DNA of 64,000 bases from Paguma larvata (Eukaryota; Chordata; Mammalia; Carnivora; Viverridae): NCBI GenBank assembly GCA_030068075.1, contig CM057826.1, forward strand, positions 112,616,746-112,680,745, given 5' to 3'. A model generated the notes under the pieces. The model was given only the letters and a program-made list of their open reading frames with translations, was not told the origin of the DNA and did no database searches. Of the stretch, positions 20,480-33,531 are shown in pieces; the stretch's first letter is position 1; each line of letters begins with the position of its first letter. Position numbers and translations under genes: made by a program.

Positions 20480-21748
20480 CTGGGGAGACAAAGGAACTGG
20501 TTGAAGAAGGGGACCGTGCCTGGTGGAGGGCATGGAACCAGCAAAGGTCTGACCCAGTGGTTAGCAATAATAAACTTCTTAAAGGTAAAACGTTGGTATG
20601 GAAGGCAGGTAATAGTGATAGAGCCTGGCGAAGTAGCAGTGGTTGGGCCCACATCACTGTTTCTCCACAGAGTGCCACACAGCTGCAGACCACTAATTTA
20701 GGCCACCTTGGCATTTTGACAATGGGGAAACTGGCCTAGGATAGGGAAAGGAGTTGGTGACATGGAATTAGTGACAGAGACTGGTCTCAAACCTAGAGGT
20801 TACAGCTCTGCCCAGCATGCTTTTTCATACTGCTTAGAGTATCATCCAAGAAAATGATTGTAGCCAGTAAGTGAAGGGAACGGAGAGGTAAGAACAGAGG
20901 CCTCTCTGATCTGCTCCTTCTCCTGAGAGCGGGGACATATTTGATCCCCAGTAAGAGCCAGAGGAGCTAGCTTAATGCAGACAGGGAAGTGGACATTGGG
21001 AAAGGGAGGCAGGAGTTGATTTTTGTTTGTTAGTGGACAGTGGTATCCTGGCTGCATGATGGGATGGAAGGCGATGGGCTTGTAAGATTGCAAAATGTCA
21101 TTGGGTTAAAGCAGTGATTTTCCACTCTGCAGTCCACGCAGGAGTCAGACAGATCACATCCAGTTATGAGGCAGGGGCGAAGACACTAGCGAGGGTGTGG
21201 AAGTGAGAATATATGCTCGACTAAAAGCATTAAAAGTAACCCATATTGGCTTGCCAGATTCAGGTTACCAATGTAACCTGAAGCAATGGCCTCAGGCTGG
21301 ACATCACAAAGTCCCTCTAGACTCCAAGGACTATGAGACCTTGGAAAGTTTATCAAAGGTATTGGGTGGGGTGTTCTCCTCTGCAGGGTTTTTCCCCACT
21401 AAAATGTCATATTTACCGTATGTCGATCCTAAAGCAACATCTATTTATGATCCTACATTTTGAATCTAGAAGAAGCCAATAGAAATTGCTCAATATCCAA
21501 TCTCCTGGCGATGTTTTGGTGTCTAATTTTCCATTTTCTTTCTACTCTTGTAAAATAATGAGCTCAGATGATGTGGCTTGCCAATTTGTGTTTTTCAGCA
21601 TTATTTCCTTTGAAGGACATAAAGAAAGGGGAGTTGTTGTCTCTCTGGATGGGATGGTTTGGGAGCAGTGATGCTTGATGGCAGAGGAATGGCAAAGGCG
21701 ACCTCTCCCACCAGGCCCCTGGGGTGGTGGGTTGAGCTTGTTACTTAC
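20480..21748. other. SH3RF2 intron between the 92-nt exon and the SH3-3 exon
   Basis: This is a short 1269-bp intron with canonical GT...AG ends on the minus strand. No repeat is recognised. Confidence 0.6.
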
Positions 21749-21840
21749 ATGTTTGCTGAGAGATGTTGCTGGGAGCCAGGCAGACTGACAATGGCTGTGG
21801 AATGTCCTGGGGAGGCAGGTACCGAGTGGTAAGTGCTGAC
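21749..21840 (-). CDS. SH3RF2: SH3RF2 internal coding exon: short linker before SH3-3
   Basis: This exon has 92 nt, entering in phase 0 and leaving with two bases (AT) of a split Met codon. The acceptor is 'tctgtctatgtag' before GTC-AGC-ACT, and the donor is AACAT|GTAAGT. It encodes [16 protein letters not shown] and then [14 protein letters not shown], with Met completed by the next exon. This matches the SH3RF2 segment just before the third SH3. Because 92 is not a multiple of three, skipping it would shift the frame. The phase chain Q|V upstream and AT|G downstream is exact, which is strong support. Confidence 0.95.
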
Positions 21841-22224
21841 CTACATAGACAGAAAAGACAGCCAAGCAAAACCAGTGAACGCCACTGAAGAGCTGCTGCA
21901 GAAAGGCCTGTTGCAGCTGAAAACCAAGAGCCTTGCCCAGTGCCACGCATCGTGCATCTTCTCTGTGGTTTGTAGCTGGGGGCAGAGTAAGGTGGGGATG
22001 GACTGGTTTTGGGCCTGCTAGGATGGCAGGCCAGGGTTGCCTTCCAAACCACTGCTCCAATACAGTAGAAGATGAAGACTCATCCAATCAGTGGTCAACA
22101 GGACACCACTGGGCTCCTTGATGTATTCTCCCAGCCTCTCCTGACCCACCTACCTGCGCACTCACCCTCTCTATGGAAACCTACAGTCAGAAAATGTTAT
22201 CATGGTTACTGATGAGAACTCGAC

Positions 22225-22395
22225 ACTGGCCTGGCTCTTTGAAGTGCTTTACAAGTATCAGCTGATTTAATCCTTACTAAAGGTATTATTGGCATTTTGG
22301 ATGAGAAAGGGAGGGAGAGATCACCCAATTAGAAAGAAACCAAATTTTAAACCAGGGTAGTCTAGGTCTTGAGCCCACACTCTTACTCATGTTAG
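22225..22395 (-). repeat. MIR, antisense
   Basis: The pattern is 'tgaagtgctttacaagtatc', 'tgatttaatccttactaaag' and 'taggtcttgagcccacactc'. Confidence 0.75.
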
Positions 22396-22629
22396 TGTTA
22401 ACACACTCATGCATACACACACACACTGATTTATCCATTGACTTATGGAAGGTGAATCTGAATAGTGTTTACTTTGCCAGAATGAAAGAGGGAGTGACAC
22501 TGCTAAACATACTTGGAAACTACTATCCTGGCACCTTTTATCATATTACCTTTTACTATCCTGGCCTGTTTATCATATTACCTTGTTTATTTCCTTCTTG
22601 GCACATTTTCCTTCTTGGCACCTTGGGGA

Positions 22630-22755
22630 GTTGACTGCCCCACTGCTAGACTCTAAGTTCCATGAAGGCATGGACTATGTCTTATTCATCACTGTGTTTT
22701 CTATGTGCCCAATATATACTTGTAGCCTAAAGAACAAATAAATGAATGAAAAGAT
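22630..22755 (+). repeat. L2 3' end fragment
   Basis: The pattern is 'ccccactgctagactctaag', 'gaaggcatggactatgtctt' and the end 'acaaataaatgaatgaa'. Confidence 0.8.
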
Positions 22756-22924
22756 CTTCCTACTGAGTATGCCAAGGACTAAGGCAATCTTAGCCATCTC
22801 CAGGTCATCCAGAGTAAATACATTCAATCTATCTTTAGTTATCCCCCCATTAATGACGGTAACTATATATATGTGCCTTTTTGAAGACTTTTCTTTTGTG
22901 GAACAACTATTGTTTCCCATATGT

Positions 22925-23290
22925 GTGTTTGGGCAAGAGTGAATGCGTTATTGAGTGCATGTATGTCTAGTTCTGTGTGGGATGCTTGTTCACAACCCAT
23001 GACAATTGTATTCACAAACCATGACAACTGTGTGACAGCACTGGTCTACTGTATGTCTGTTTACATTCACACACGTGAGTCTATGGACTGACAAGCATGT
23101 ACACTCTATGTGGCTGTACATGAGCTTATGATTGTAAATATCTGTGTGGGGTTCTATGTATACATATATGAACTCTAGAAGTATGTGCTGGTATATGCCA
23201 GTATGCATGACTTGTTAGTTTTGTGTGTGTGTTCTGTGGTGATGATTGTCTGAATATATATGTGTGCTGTGTATGTATGTTTGACATTTT
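22925..23290. other. TG/CA-rich degenerate simple sequence
   Basis: Scattered 'tgtgtg', 'tatgtat' and 'tacatatatg' words make up this stretch. No gene is recognised. Confidence 0.5.
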
Positions 23291-23309
23291 GAAGTTACAG
23301 TTGCAGGAT

Positions 23310-24035
23310 CAAAAAACCATTCCAGTCAGAGAACAACAAGTTGTTGGTGAGAGTGTAGAAAACTGAAACTTTCATGCAGTTGCTAGTAGAAAGGTGATAT
23401 GGTGCGGCTCCTTTGGAAAGTAGTCTGCCAGTTCCTTGAATGATTAACCAGAAGTAGCATATGATGCAGTAAGTCCACTCCTAGTCCATACCCAGGAGAA
23501 ATGAAAACATACATCTACATGAAAACTTGTACACAGATGTTTTCAGCAGCATTATATGTAACAGCCAAAAGGTGGAAAAAACCCCAACACCTGCTGACTA
23601 ATGAGTGGACAAACAAAATGTCGAGTATCTGGAAGACATTATACCAAGTGAAAGGAGCCAGATACAAAAGACAGTTTTATGTAATTCCATTTATGTGAAA
23701 TGTCCAGAATAGACAAATCTGTAGAGACAGTAAGTAGATTAGGGGTTGGGGGTGAAAAGCGTTATGGAGTGGTAGTCAAAGAATACAGGGTTTCTTTTGG
23801 GGTGAAGAAATGTTGCAAAGTTGTGGTAATGGTTGCATATACCTGTGAATATATTAAAAACCACTGAATTGTACACTTTTTAAAGTAATCTCCACACCCA
23901 ATGTGGAGCTCGAACTCACAACAACGACATCAAGAGGTGCACACTCTTCTGACCAAGTCAGCCAGGCGCCCCCGAATTGTACATCTTAAAATGGGTGAAT
24001 TGCATGGCATATGAAGCATATCTCAAAAAGCTCTT
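23310..24035 (+). mobile_element. Old L1 3' fragment, split by a SINE
   Basis: Degenerate ORF2 3' end and 3'UTR: 'tccactcctagtccataccc', 'atgaaaacatacatctacat', 'gaatatattaaaaaccactg', then after the SINE 'gaattgtacatcttaaaatg'. Many stops are present, so it is noncoding. Confidence 0.85.
23876..23973 (-). mobile_element. Older truncated carnivore SINE, antisense
   Basis: The tRNA-like part reads antisense ('aatgtggagctcgaactcac', 'agccaggcgcccc'). It is flanked by 'gaattgtaca' at 23866-23875 and 23974-23983. It is inserted in the old L1 at 23310-24035. Confidence 0.88.
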
Positions 24036-24756
24036 AAAAATTCCATAGTCACCCATCCAGTGCTCTCTAACACTGTGTAAGTGCTCTGCGTTTTGCAATC
24101 AAATATTGTCACACCAGTTCTCTTAAAGAGAGAAGAAAAGTTTGGGGCAGGCTGCTCCTTCCCTGTGACTGGGCAAAATAAATCTCTGCTAGACTTGGGA
24201 TTTGTGCCAAGGGAGATCCTTGTTTTGCGAACAATTAATCTTACATTTGTGGAGACTGTTAGACCACTGATTAAGCAGGATGCACTTCATTTAACACCCA
24301 TGACTTCCCTGTGTTAGGCTTGAGTAAAAAGCCCTTCTATCTATAAACACTATTAATCATTTAGGGAAGAGAAAGATGTCAGAATGCAAAGTCATCCCTC
24401 CATTACACCGGGCTTTGTATTTTTGCTTCTCTAGGTCTTCATCTGGAAAGGGGGGTCCTTCCTCCTATTTGGAACACTGAACCTAGCCAGGACTGAAATC
24501 AGTGGGCTTGTGATCAGTGGATTCTTTCTAATATGAAAGAGGAAGTAAGGCCGAATACTCAGGTTTTGAGGTGTTGTGGAGGTGAAGGGAGAACATCCAT
24601 GAACAAGGAGGAAAGAGGTAAAGAAGGAGGGAGGAGAGAAGGGGAGATAGTGGACAGTTCTGGGGGTGGGGGAGGTGTCAGAAATTGGGACTGGGACCCA
24701 GCGGGAGAAAGAAATAGAGCCAGAGGGGTAGAGGGAGGAAGAAAGAAGAAAAGGCA
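24036..24756. other. SH3RF2 intron, unclassified
   Basis: The second half (24530-24756) is purine-rich (AGG/GGAGA). No gene is recognised. Confidence 0.4.
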
Positions 24757-25605
24757 TATGAAAAGATATGCGAAAAACTCTTACAACCCATAGAGAAAAT
24801 GACAATCTCATCTAAAAATGAGTAAAAAATACCACAAAAGATGATATACTGAGTGGCCAAGAAGCACATGAAAAGATGCTCAACATCAGTAAATTATCAG
24901 GAAAATGTGAATTAAAACTACCATGAGATACCATTACACATCTATGAGAATGGCTAAAATTAAAACGACTGACCATACCAACCGTTGGTGACAATGGGGA
25001 GCAACTATAACTCTTAAACACTGCTGCTGGGAAGGTAAAATGGTGCCACTGCATTGGAAAATAAGTTGGCCATTTGTTATAAAGTTAAATATACACTTAC
25101 TACACTCATGAGTAGTTAATAAAGTAAAATGAAAACATATGTCCATACAAGGACTTGTACATGAATGTTCTTAGTGGCTTTATTCATTTTAGCCCTGAAC
25201 TGGAAACAACCCAAATGCCAATCAACGGGTGAATGAATAAACAAATGGTAGCATAACCGCAGGTGAATATTTCTCAGCCACACATGCAATGGCATGGATA
25301 AATCTTAATATCCAAAGTAAAAGAAACAGGACACATAGACTACATATTCTATTTTGCCATTTATATGACATTCTTAAAAAAACCCAAACTAGTGACAGAA
25401 AACACATGGAGGATTGCCAGTGGCCAGGGGTGAGGGGAGAGGATTGACCGATTGCAAAGAACTTTCTGGGGTGATGGAAATATTTTATGTCTTGATTTTG
25501 GTAGCCATCACATACCTTATGCATTTGCCAAAAGTTATTGAACTGTGTACTTAAAAGAGATGAACTTTATTGTATGTGACCATGCTCAATAAAGCTGATA
25601 AAAAA
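24757..25605 (+). mobile_element. Old L1 3' fragment
   Basis: Degenerate ORF2 tail: 'tgaaaagatgctcaacatca', 'taccatgagataccattaca', 'caaatgccaatcaacgggtg', and the 3'UTR 'gaactgtgtacttaaaagag'. It is noncoding. Confidence 0.87.
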
Positions 25606-26460
25606 TAGGAATATATTATCTAGTTGGCAGGAAAATCCAAGGAGCCTGAGCTTGACCCAGCCCAAGTTCTGGGATTGGTCAGAGGAGGGCATAGGGATGG
25701 TTCAGCTTATTACTGGGCAGCTAGCAAGCAACCCTCATGGTGGAGGGCCACCGGAATAGGAGAGAAGTCAAGAATGGAAACCTCTGGACCAGACACAGGC
25801 TCAACAAATAAGGCACAAATGAAAATGAAGGAAGGAAGGAAGAGATAAGTGATAGGGGAAAAGAGAGCAAGACAGCTAAAGGCAGAGAAAAGAAAGCCTG
25901 GCAGGCAAGGAGGACAGACAGAGCAAGGCAGAAATGAAAGCTCCACTGGATAAATGGGGGACAATCAGGTGGGTGGCCAACTTCTGAGGAGGCAACTGTG
26001 TTTCACCAGACTGAGTGAGCAGGCCTCTGGCAGGTGGTTCCCTGCAGTCAGTTGTGACCTCAGGTCCCTATGCCAATGAGGACCCTGAGGCCAGAGGCAA
26101 GGTGCTCTAGTAACTGGTGCTTCCTGGAATAGTGTTTGGAGGCTGGAGCAAAGTCAGGCAGGATGCGTATTTGAGGGCGGGGGTGGATATTTCTGCTACA
26201 ATCTGAAAACATTTTTTCCTCTTTTTTGAAGGAAATGAGTCATTTAAAAGAAGCCTTTGTCAGTAGCAGAAGAATCCACAGCTGTGTGACTTCTGGCCAG
26301 TTTCGGGTCCTGAGGTGTTAAATGAGGGAGGAAGCAGGCAGTTAGTCTGCAGAGTCATTGCAACATTGTCTTGGCCCTGGTGCCTTTACCATCAGCCGTA
26401 CGGAGTGTGCAGGATGTGGCGCTATCTCAGAGGTCTGGAGGGGAAGTCCAGCTTAGTATT
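25606..26460. other. SH3RF2 intron, unclassified
   Basis: A short GAAG repeat lies at 25830-25845. An AP-1-like TGAGTCA lies near 26236 in AT-rich sequence. Nothing firmer can be said. Confidence 0.35.
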
Positions 26461-26650
26461 TGGCCGTGTGGTTCTAGCATTTACTAGGGTCTGTGATTTG
26501 GGCAAGTGACTCAATTCTGAGGGTCCTCCATTTCCTCATCTATAAAATGAGGGCAATAATGGTATTTTTCTCTGAGGAAAAGGAGGATTAACTGAAGTAA
26601 TCGATGCAAGTTATTTAGCACACTGTAAGAGCTCAATAAATATTACTTAT
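26461..26650 (+). repeat. MIR
   Basis: The pattern is 'ttgggcaagtgactcaattc', 'ctcatctataaaatgagggc' and 'aagagctcaataaatattac'. Confidence 0.85.
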
Positions 26651-28300
26651 TTCCATGCGGGAAGAGATAAGCCACTGCACAGGGTGAGGATGGGGTGGGT
26701 GGAGGATCTGTCTCCTTTTATGCAAGAGCCCTACAAGATTTGGACTGAAAGTGGGACCCAAGAATGTGATGGGGGATGGGAAGAAGCAACCATATTCTTC
26801 TGGAGGACGATGTCCCTAGCTCTCCGAAATGCAAGTTTGCTGTCCCCCTCCACCTCATACAGTGGCACTCAGCTATTTCCTCCACGACTCATGACTTTTG
26901 GTAACTTAGTGGGCACAGGACGACTGTTTTCCTCCAATGTGAACTCCTCTGGAGGCTGTTGTGTTTCTCCATCTCAGTATTCCCAGGAGCTAACAAGGGC
27001 CTCGAACCTACAGTGTTCACTCAGGGTTAGGAGCAGGGCTACATTTTCAAGACAGAAAATTAGGTATTAGATGATAGTTTCTGTACCCACCACTCTGGAT
27101 ATTCTTGAGTTGGCCATCAGACTTCACAAAGTTACAAACTCATTCCCCACTACAGATTAAAAGAGTCTTAAGAGTGACATTCAGCAGTCGCCTTGTGTGG
27201 AACTTACTTGGTTCTAGCACAGGGGTTAATGCAGCGAGCAAGACATGCAGGGCTCCTTCCTCCTGTGCAGTTCACCATGTATACCAGGGAAGACAGTGAA
27301 ATCCATAATTCAATAAGCATGAGGTGTGTTGTGGTAGGGGAGTTTGAAGGTGCTCTGGGCACTGTCAGGAGAGGCTTGTCTTGATCTCCACGAGGTATTT
27401 CACGCTCACACCCTATGATTCCAATGCTAACTTATTGTCCTCATCCCTATTTTTACCAATGAGGGAAGTGAGATAAAAAGATCGCATGGTTTTGTAGAGG
27501 TGGCCAGCAAATTGGGTAGCCAGGAAGAACCCCTGGCTCAGAGCCCTTTCTGTAGGATACCAAGGTTAACACTTATCATTTCTAGATCTCAGTATGGCTA
27601 AAGGGGTCATATGTATGAGGCAGGTTTGTGTATCCTAGAAAAAAACCATCTAGCCAAATTCAGTGTTCTGTTTTTATGCTCATTGATACATTCTATTCAC
27701 GGTGACTTCCATCCATGCCCAGGGCCCCATGTAGTGTGGAATAGATCTGACAGTAGGTAGAATAGTGTTTTTGTTTGTGTTTCTTTTTCTTTCTCTGGCA
27801 GAACCAAGGCCCCAACAGACTCAGGGCTCCTTCTGCCAGAATGCTCTCCCTTCCTTCCCATCTCAACCTATCTGAGAGGCAACCCAGCCTGATGAGTAAG
27901 GAGTGGCCACCTAGTGCTACTTATCTGTTCTGTGAGTAAAAACACCATCTGAGAAAGAGAGCTCATTTATGAGTTGGTAGTGGGTCCCTTTAGGTCTACC
28001 TCAAAAAAAAAAAAAAAAAAAAAAAAAGAAAGAAAGAAAAGAAATCTTCTCAAGTATATAGATAGGTCAGCAAAGTATCTGTGAAGATCACTAAGTTTAC
28101 ATCTACTAGGTAGTGATCAAAGCTTAGAATATTCCCTGTGATCTGGCTCCTACTTTCCTTCCAGCCTCATCTGCTGACACTTCCCCACTCATTTCTTCAC
28201 CTCCTTCAGCCTTGGAGTCTTTTCTCTGCTCTCTGAGCAGGTCACGTTTTCTGCTGCCCCTGATCTTTATCTGCCTCCCATCCCCCATCTCAGTTATTTT
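26651..28300. other. SH3RF2 intron, unclassified, with one A-rich tract
   Basis: A long A-run followed by GAAA units lies at about 28002-28040. No SINE body is visible next to it. The remainder has no recognised element. Confidence 0.5.
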
Positions 28301-28309
28301 CCTTTGTTA

Positions 28310-31120
28310 CGGAAAATTTAAATTATATTATGCACACAAATAACTGCATATAATTTTATGTATCATTGAAAGGAGAAGAATAAAACTAACACCTGTATAC
28401 ATACCGCCCAACACAAGAACCAGAATAAAAATAGAAACTGAATTCTGCCTTCTGCATATTCCTCCATAATCAGATCCCCTCCTTCTGCCCCCTGTAACCA
28501 CAGGACTGAAATTGGTGCTCATCATCCCAATGCTTTTCTCTGTAATTTTACCACCTTGGCATACATCCCTAAACAACACGTTGTTTAGATCTGCCTGTTT
28601 TTGTTTTGTTTTTTTTTTAATTTTTAACATTTTTATTTATTATCGAGAGACAGAGAGAGACAGAACATGAGCATGGGAGGGGCAGAGAGAGGGAGAGACA
28701 CAGAATCTGAAGGAGGCTCCAGGCTCTGAGCTGTCAGCACAGAGCCCAAGGTGGGGCTCGAACTCACAAACCACAAGATCATGACCTGAGTAGAAGTCAG
28801 ATGCTTAACCGACTGAGCCACCCAGGTGCCCCAGATCTGCCTGTTTTTGAACACAGTATGAATGGATTCATGTTGAACATATTCTTCTGCGAGTTGCACC
28901 TTTGGCTTGATACTAAGTTTTGTGGTTGATTTTCACTGTCGTCGTGTATTTCATTGTATGCATATGTCACCATTTAACTATTCCATCATTTATGTGTCAT
29001 TTGGGTGATTTTCAGTTTGGGGCTGTTATGAACGATGTTGCTATGAACAGTCTTGTATATGTCCCCTGTGCCCCTGTGCAAGAGTTTCTCCACGATATAT
29101 ACCGACAAGTAGAATTGATGGGCCATAGGGCACGAGCCTGCTCAGTTTTATTAGGTAGTAACAAATTGTTTCCCGGTGTGGCTGTAACAATTTACACTTC
29201 CACCAGCAGCAAATGGCAATTCCTGTTACCCCATAATCTTGTCAGCATGTGGTAATGCCCAGCTTTTTAATTCCTGTCTATGGTGGGTGTGAAATATCTC
29301 ACTGTGGTTTCACATTAATTTCTCTGAGTACTAATGAGCTTGAGTTTCTTTTCAAACATTTATGGGTCATTCTTGTGTCTTGTATGAAATGCCTGTTCAT
29401 ATCCTTTGTCTATTTTTTCCCCTCTGTTGGGTTATTTATTATTTTCTTATTAAGTTATGGAGTTCTAATATTTTGGATATGAATCTTTTGTAGCTTGTAT
29501 TTTTACTCTGTGGTGTCTTCTGATAAACTGAAGTTCTTATTTTTAACATAGTTAAATTTACAATATATTCCCTTATGGCTTCTACTTGTAAAAATCTTGA
29601 ATATGAATTTTTTTATCCCAAGGTCATAAAGATACTTCTATATCTTCTCTATAGTCTTCTAAAAGTTTTATAGTTTTGCCTTTCACATTTAAGTCTTTAA
29701 TCCACCTGGAATTGATTTTTGACAAGGGAGGAATCCAATTTCATCTTTTTCCACATGGATACCCAATTAGCCCAATGCCATAGTTCATCCTTCCTTTCTG
29801 ATCTGCAAAGCCTGCTCTGCCATAAATCAAGTCTCCATGCTATGTCTATTTCTGGGCTCTCCAGTATTTTCCATTGGTTTAATAGAATCCCTATGCTAAA
29901 TCCATGCTATCTTAATTACTACAGCTTTGAAATAAACTTTGGTATCTGATTGGGTAGGTCCTCAACACAACCATCTTCTTTAGAAATATCTTGGCTATTT
30001 TAGAATCACCCTTTAAGTTCCAAACAAACAACTTGCTGGGATTTGAATTTATAGATAAATCTGAAAGGAATCAACATCTTTAAGATTATTGAGTCTTCTT
30101 ACTCAAGAACATAGCAAAATTCTTCATTTATTTTAGGTGTTCTTTAATGTCTTTCAATAAAGTTTTACAAATTTTTCCCACAAAGGGCTTGCATGTCTTT
30201 TGTTAGTTTATTCCTAGAGATTTAAAAAAATTTGGTTGCTGTTTTAAATGGTATCTTTTTAAGAAAATATTTTCTATTTGTTTTCTTTTTGGAGTATAGA
30301 AATGTAATTAACTTTATTGCATAGATTTGTATCTAGTAATCTTGTGGAAGTCATATTTATTCCGAGTGTATTTTTCCAGACTCTTCTGAGTTCTCTATAT
30401 AGACAATATCATTCACAAATAATGCCAGCTACACTTCTTCTTTTCCAATACTTAACCTTTTACTTCTTTTTCTTGCTTTACTATATTGGCCAGGTATGCC
30501 AGAAGGGACAGTGTTGAGCAGAAACATAATAGGCATTCATTCTGTTCTTTTTCTGAATCTAAAGGGGAATGCCTTTAATATTGCACCATTAAGTATGATG
30601 TTTGGTGTATATTTTAATAAATCCAATTTGTCATGTTAAGGAAGTTCCCTTTTATTCCTCTTTTGCTAAGAATAAAAAAATATATATAATGAATGGATAT
30701 AGAATTTTTTCACACATTTTTTTCTATAGCTGTAGAAAAGATCACATGGTTTTTCCCCTTTCATCCTTTAACGTGATAAATTACATCAATTAATTTTGGA
30801 AAGTTAAACCAACCTTTCAGTCTTAGGAAAAACCTACATTAATCATGACGTATACTATTTTCATACCTTCTTGGGTTTGGTTTGCTAATATACACTTGAG
30901 GTTTTGCATCTTTGTTTAAAAGTGAGAGAGAATTCAAATTTTCCTTTCTTACATTGTTGTTTTCTGGTTTTGATATTAAGACAATGTTGGCCTCATTAAA
31001 TGAGTTGGGGAATGTCTTCTTTTCTTCCATTCTTTGAAAGAGTTTGTAAAGAGTCAAAGAACTCACCTGTAAACCTGTCGGGATCTGGGTTTTCTTTGTG
31101 GGAAGATTTTAAATTTTTTT
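28310..31120 (-). mobile_element. Old L1, antisense, split by a SINE
   Basis: About 2.6 kb of degenerate L1 read on the minus strand, from reverse transcriptase (30839-31066 translates as LYKLFQRMEEKKTFPNSF and ISKPENNNVRKEN, an ORF2 RT relic) to the 3'UTR near 28310. It has many stops and indels and is a fossil of a mammalian L1M-type element. The SINE 28604-28832 sits inside it. Confidence 0.85.
28604..28832 (-). mobile_element. Carnivore tRNA-Lys SINE (feline type), antisense, full length
   Basis: The tRNA-like head at right is 'gactgagccacccaggtgcc'. It has a GA-rich middle and a T-rich tail at left. It is flanked by 'agatctgcctgtttttg' at 28587-28603 and 28833-28849, a perfect 17-bp target duplication. 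Confidence 0.97.
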
Positions 31121-31415
31121 ATGGGTTATAATACAATCACAAAGGGTTGCTGACAGCTGTTTACCAGATGTCAAATGTTTTTCATAAAGCCTGTTTGCTG
31201 AAGATAAATTCCTAATTAGCTTATTTTCCTGAAGACCTCTATTGGGGAAAATGGTGGTGGTTGGAATATCTCATAGAAGCTTGGAAATCCCAGCCACCAT
31301 GGATCTCCACAATGTCAGTTCAAGTCTTTAGAGTCTCCAGAGTCCTACTCCTTTAGTTAAGAAAAGCCCTATGAGACGGTCACTCATTAGGAGGATTTCT
31401 GTAATTCCATAAGAC
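31121..31415. other. SH3RF2 intron, unclassified
   Basis: No repeat or coding signature is recognised. Confidence 0.35.
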
Positions 31416-31665
31416 ACTATGCAGCCACGGCTAAGAGAATGAACTATTGGGCTGTCTGAAGTGAGTTTGAATTTTGGCACTGTAACCTACTGGCTGTGTG
31501 AAGCTTAGACTTAATTCCTCTGAGCCATAGTTTCCTCATCTACAAAAGGGGGCAATAGTCATAGCTACCTCATAGCATTCTTGTGACCATTCAATCAGAA
31601 CATGTAAAGTACTTTGCACAGTGTCCAGCTGATATGAAGTACACAGTAGACAGTTGCCATTGTAA
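31416..31665 (+). repeat. MIR
   Basis: The pattern is 'ctggctgtgtgaagcttag', 'agtttcctcatctacaaaag', 'cctcatagcattcttgtgac', 'actttgcacagtgtccagct'. Confidence 0.87.
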
Positions 31666-32020
31666 CTCTGATTTGATAGGAGGCAGACAAGACTGATTTG
31701 TGAGAAGAGGGCAGCAATAGGACTTTCTTACAGGGACTGGATGTAAGAAGGAAACATTCATTCTCTAAGACACAAGGGCCAGTCACAATACTCCAGATTC
31801 CCTTTGAGGAAGACTAGGTGACTGGTGACTGACCATGTGCGTGGGACAGGAGGAATTTAGGAGTCTTTTTCCTGACACTGGATTGGGCTAATCTCCTGCA
31901 TCCTAAGGGGTGCAGGGAAGGGTAAATTCTAGCACCTGTCTGTGCTCTGCATTGACTTCTTGGGACAAAGGTGAAAATGCAACCCACACCTTAAACCACA
32001 AAGACAAAATACTCTTTTTT

Positions 32021-32220
32021 CTAAGTTTATCTATTTTTGAGAGAAAGAGAGAGAGTGTGTGTGTGTGAACAGAGAGACAGAGAGGCAGAGAAAAAATCCC
32101 AAGCAGGCTCTGTGCTGTCAACATGGAGCCCAACGTAAGGCTTGAACCCATGAACCATGAGATCATGAACTGCACCAAAACCAAGAGTTGGACACTTAAC
32201 TGAGCCTCCCAAGTACCCCC
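32021..32220 (-). mobile_element. Carnivore tRNA-Lys SINE, antisense
   Basis: The pattern is 'tttgagagaaagagagagag', 'tcccaagcaggctctgtgct', 'catgaaccatgagatcatga'. Imperfect flanking repeats are 'aaaatactctttttt' (32006-32020) and 'aaaatcctcttcttt' (32221-32235). Confidence 0.93.
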
Positions 32221-32235
32221 AAAATCCTCTTCTTT

Positions 32236-32890
32236 AAGCCGGGTCTTTTGGTTGGGCACAGTGACCCTGGCCCTTCCACTCCCCCTTCCATTTTTCTACC
32301 GTATGCTTTTCCTGATCCTAGCAGCCTCCTGTCTTGCAGGTAGGTTTTAGTACTAAAGCAGAGTGTGATGGGATGCATACCATTAGGGCTTGTTCAAATG
32401 CCAGGTTATATCCAAACCTAAATTATGACCCTTGCCCTCCTAGTCATAACAGTCCACTTGAGAAGGAACTGCATAGCAATAATTATAATTAAATCCTCTC
32501 ACTGGGCTTCATTAAAGGCCATAAAAATTTAAACAAGCAAAGCGCCTCTTAATTTTGGTGTGGGTCCTCTCATGGCATTTATTCGCAGAAGATGCTTGTT
32601 AGGCAGCTAAGTACTGAGCACTGTGTTCACCAGGATAGTGCAGGCTGTATGAGAAATATTCTATCTGTCCTACACCAGGTTCTGCCCTCACATCTGCATC
32701 CCAAAGAAGAGAAGTCTCTGAATGTTTAGAAATTTAGAATACTCTACTCACTTCTGATAGACTGCATATATGTATGTAGTCTTTAGAAAGTGGCTTTCCA
32801 TGGTAGAGAGAATGGGGCTGACAGTTCTTTCCTGAGCTAAGGAAAATGGACCCACAGGGAGAGTTGGATGGAGACAGGGCAGACCAAAAT
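32236..32890. other. SH3RF2 intron, apparently unique, AT-rich
   Basis: The stretch 32470-32560 contains several TAATTA/AATTAAA-type words ('caataattataattaaatc', 'cataaaaatttaaacaagc'). It could be a conserved noncoding element, but conservation cannot be judged from one sequence. Confidence 0.35.
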
Positions 32891-32894
32891 CAGC

Positions 32895-33045
32895 CAGGAG
32901 ACAATATAGCATAATTGTGAGCAACTGGGGTGCTGCATTCAGACTTCCCTGGGTCTGGCTCCCCACTTTGTCGCTCTTTTGCTGAGGAACCCTGGGCAAG
33001 CTACCGAACCTGCCCATGCCTAAATTCCTTCATCTGGTTTTAGAC
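32895..33045 (+). repeat. MIR fragment
   Basis: The pattern is 'gtgctgcattcagacttccc', 'ccctgggcaagctaccgaac', 'aattccttcatctggtttta'. Confidence 0.75.
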
Positions 33046-33321
33046 AAAGTATCCTAGGTTTTCCTCCAAGGACTTGTCACTTTTTATGGGTCTGACTTTG
33101 GGGAAAATAGCTAGTCAGGCCAACTGAAGTAGGACTGAGAATTAGGACTAAGTAGGACTAAAATTCCATTCTAAAGAATTGAGTGAGCCTAGAAATCATG
33201 TGACAATGTCAAATTCACTTGGTATCTTCAGAAAGTTAACTTTTTACCATGTGTTTGTTGTCGCTTAATATTTTTTTAACTTTCTCAAAGGATATTACCA
33301 CAACCACAATGGAAATTTTTA

Positions 33322-33517
33322 TTAATTTTTTTTAATGTTTATTTTTGAGAGAGAGAGAGGGAGGGCAAAGAGAGAGGGAGACACAGAATCTGAAGAAGGC
33401 TCCATGTTCTGAGCTGTCTGCACAGATCCCAATGTGGGGCTCAAACCCACCAACTACAAGATTATGACCTAAACTGAAGTTGGATGCTGAACTGACTGAG
33501 CCACCTGGGTGCCCCAT
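33322..33517 (-). mobile_element. Carnivore tRNA-Lys SINE, antisense
   Basis: The pattern is 'gtttatttttgagagagaga', 'gagacacagaatctgaagaa', 'gactgagccacctgggtgcc'. Flanking repeats 'aatggaaattttta' (33308-33321) and 'aatggacattttta' (33518-33531) differ at one base. Confidence 0.95.
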
Positions 33518-33531
33518 AATGGACATTTTTA

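Noticed and set aside
28002..28040. A-rich tract as the tail of a SINE or processed pseudogene
   Set aside because: No SINE body or target duplication could be identified next to it.
30839..31066. Minus-strand frame resembling a reverse transcriptase
   Set aside because: It is a relic of ORF2 in the old antisense L1 with stops around it, not a gene.
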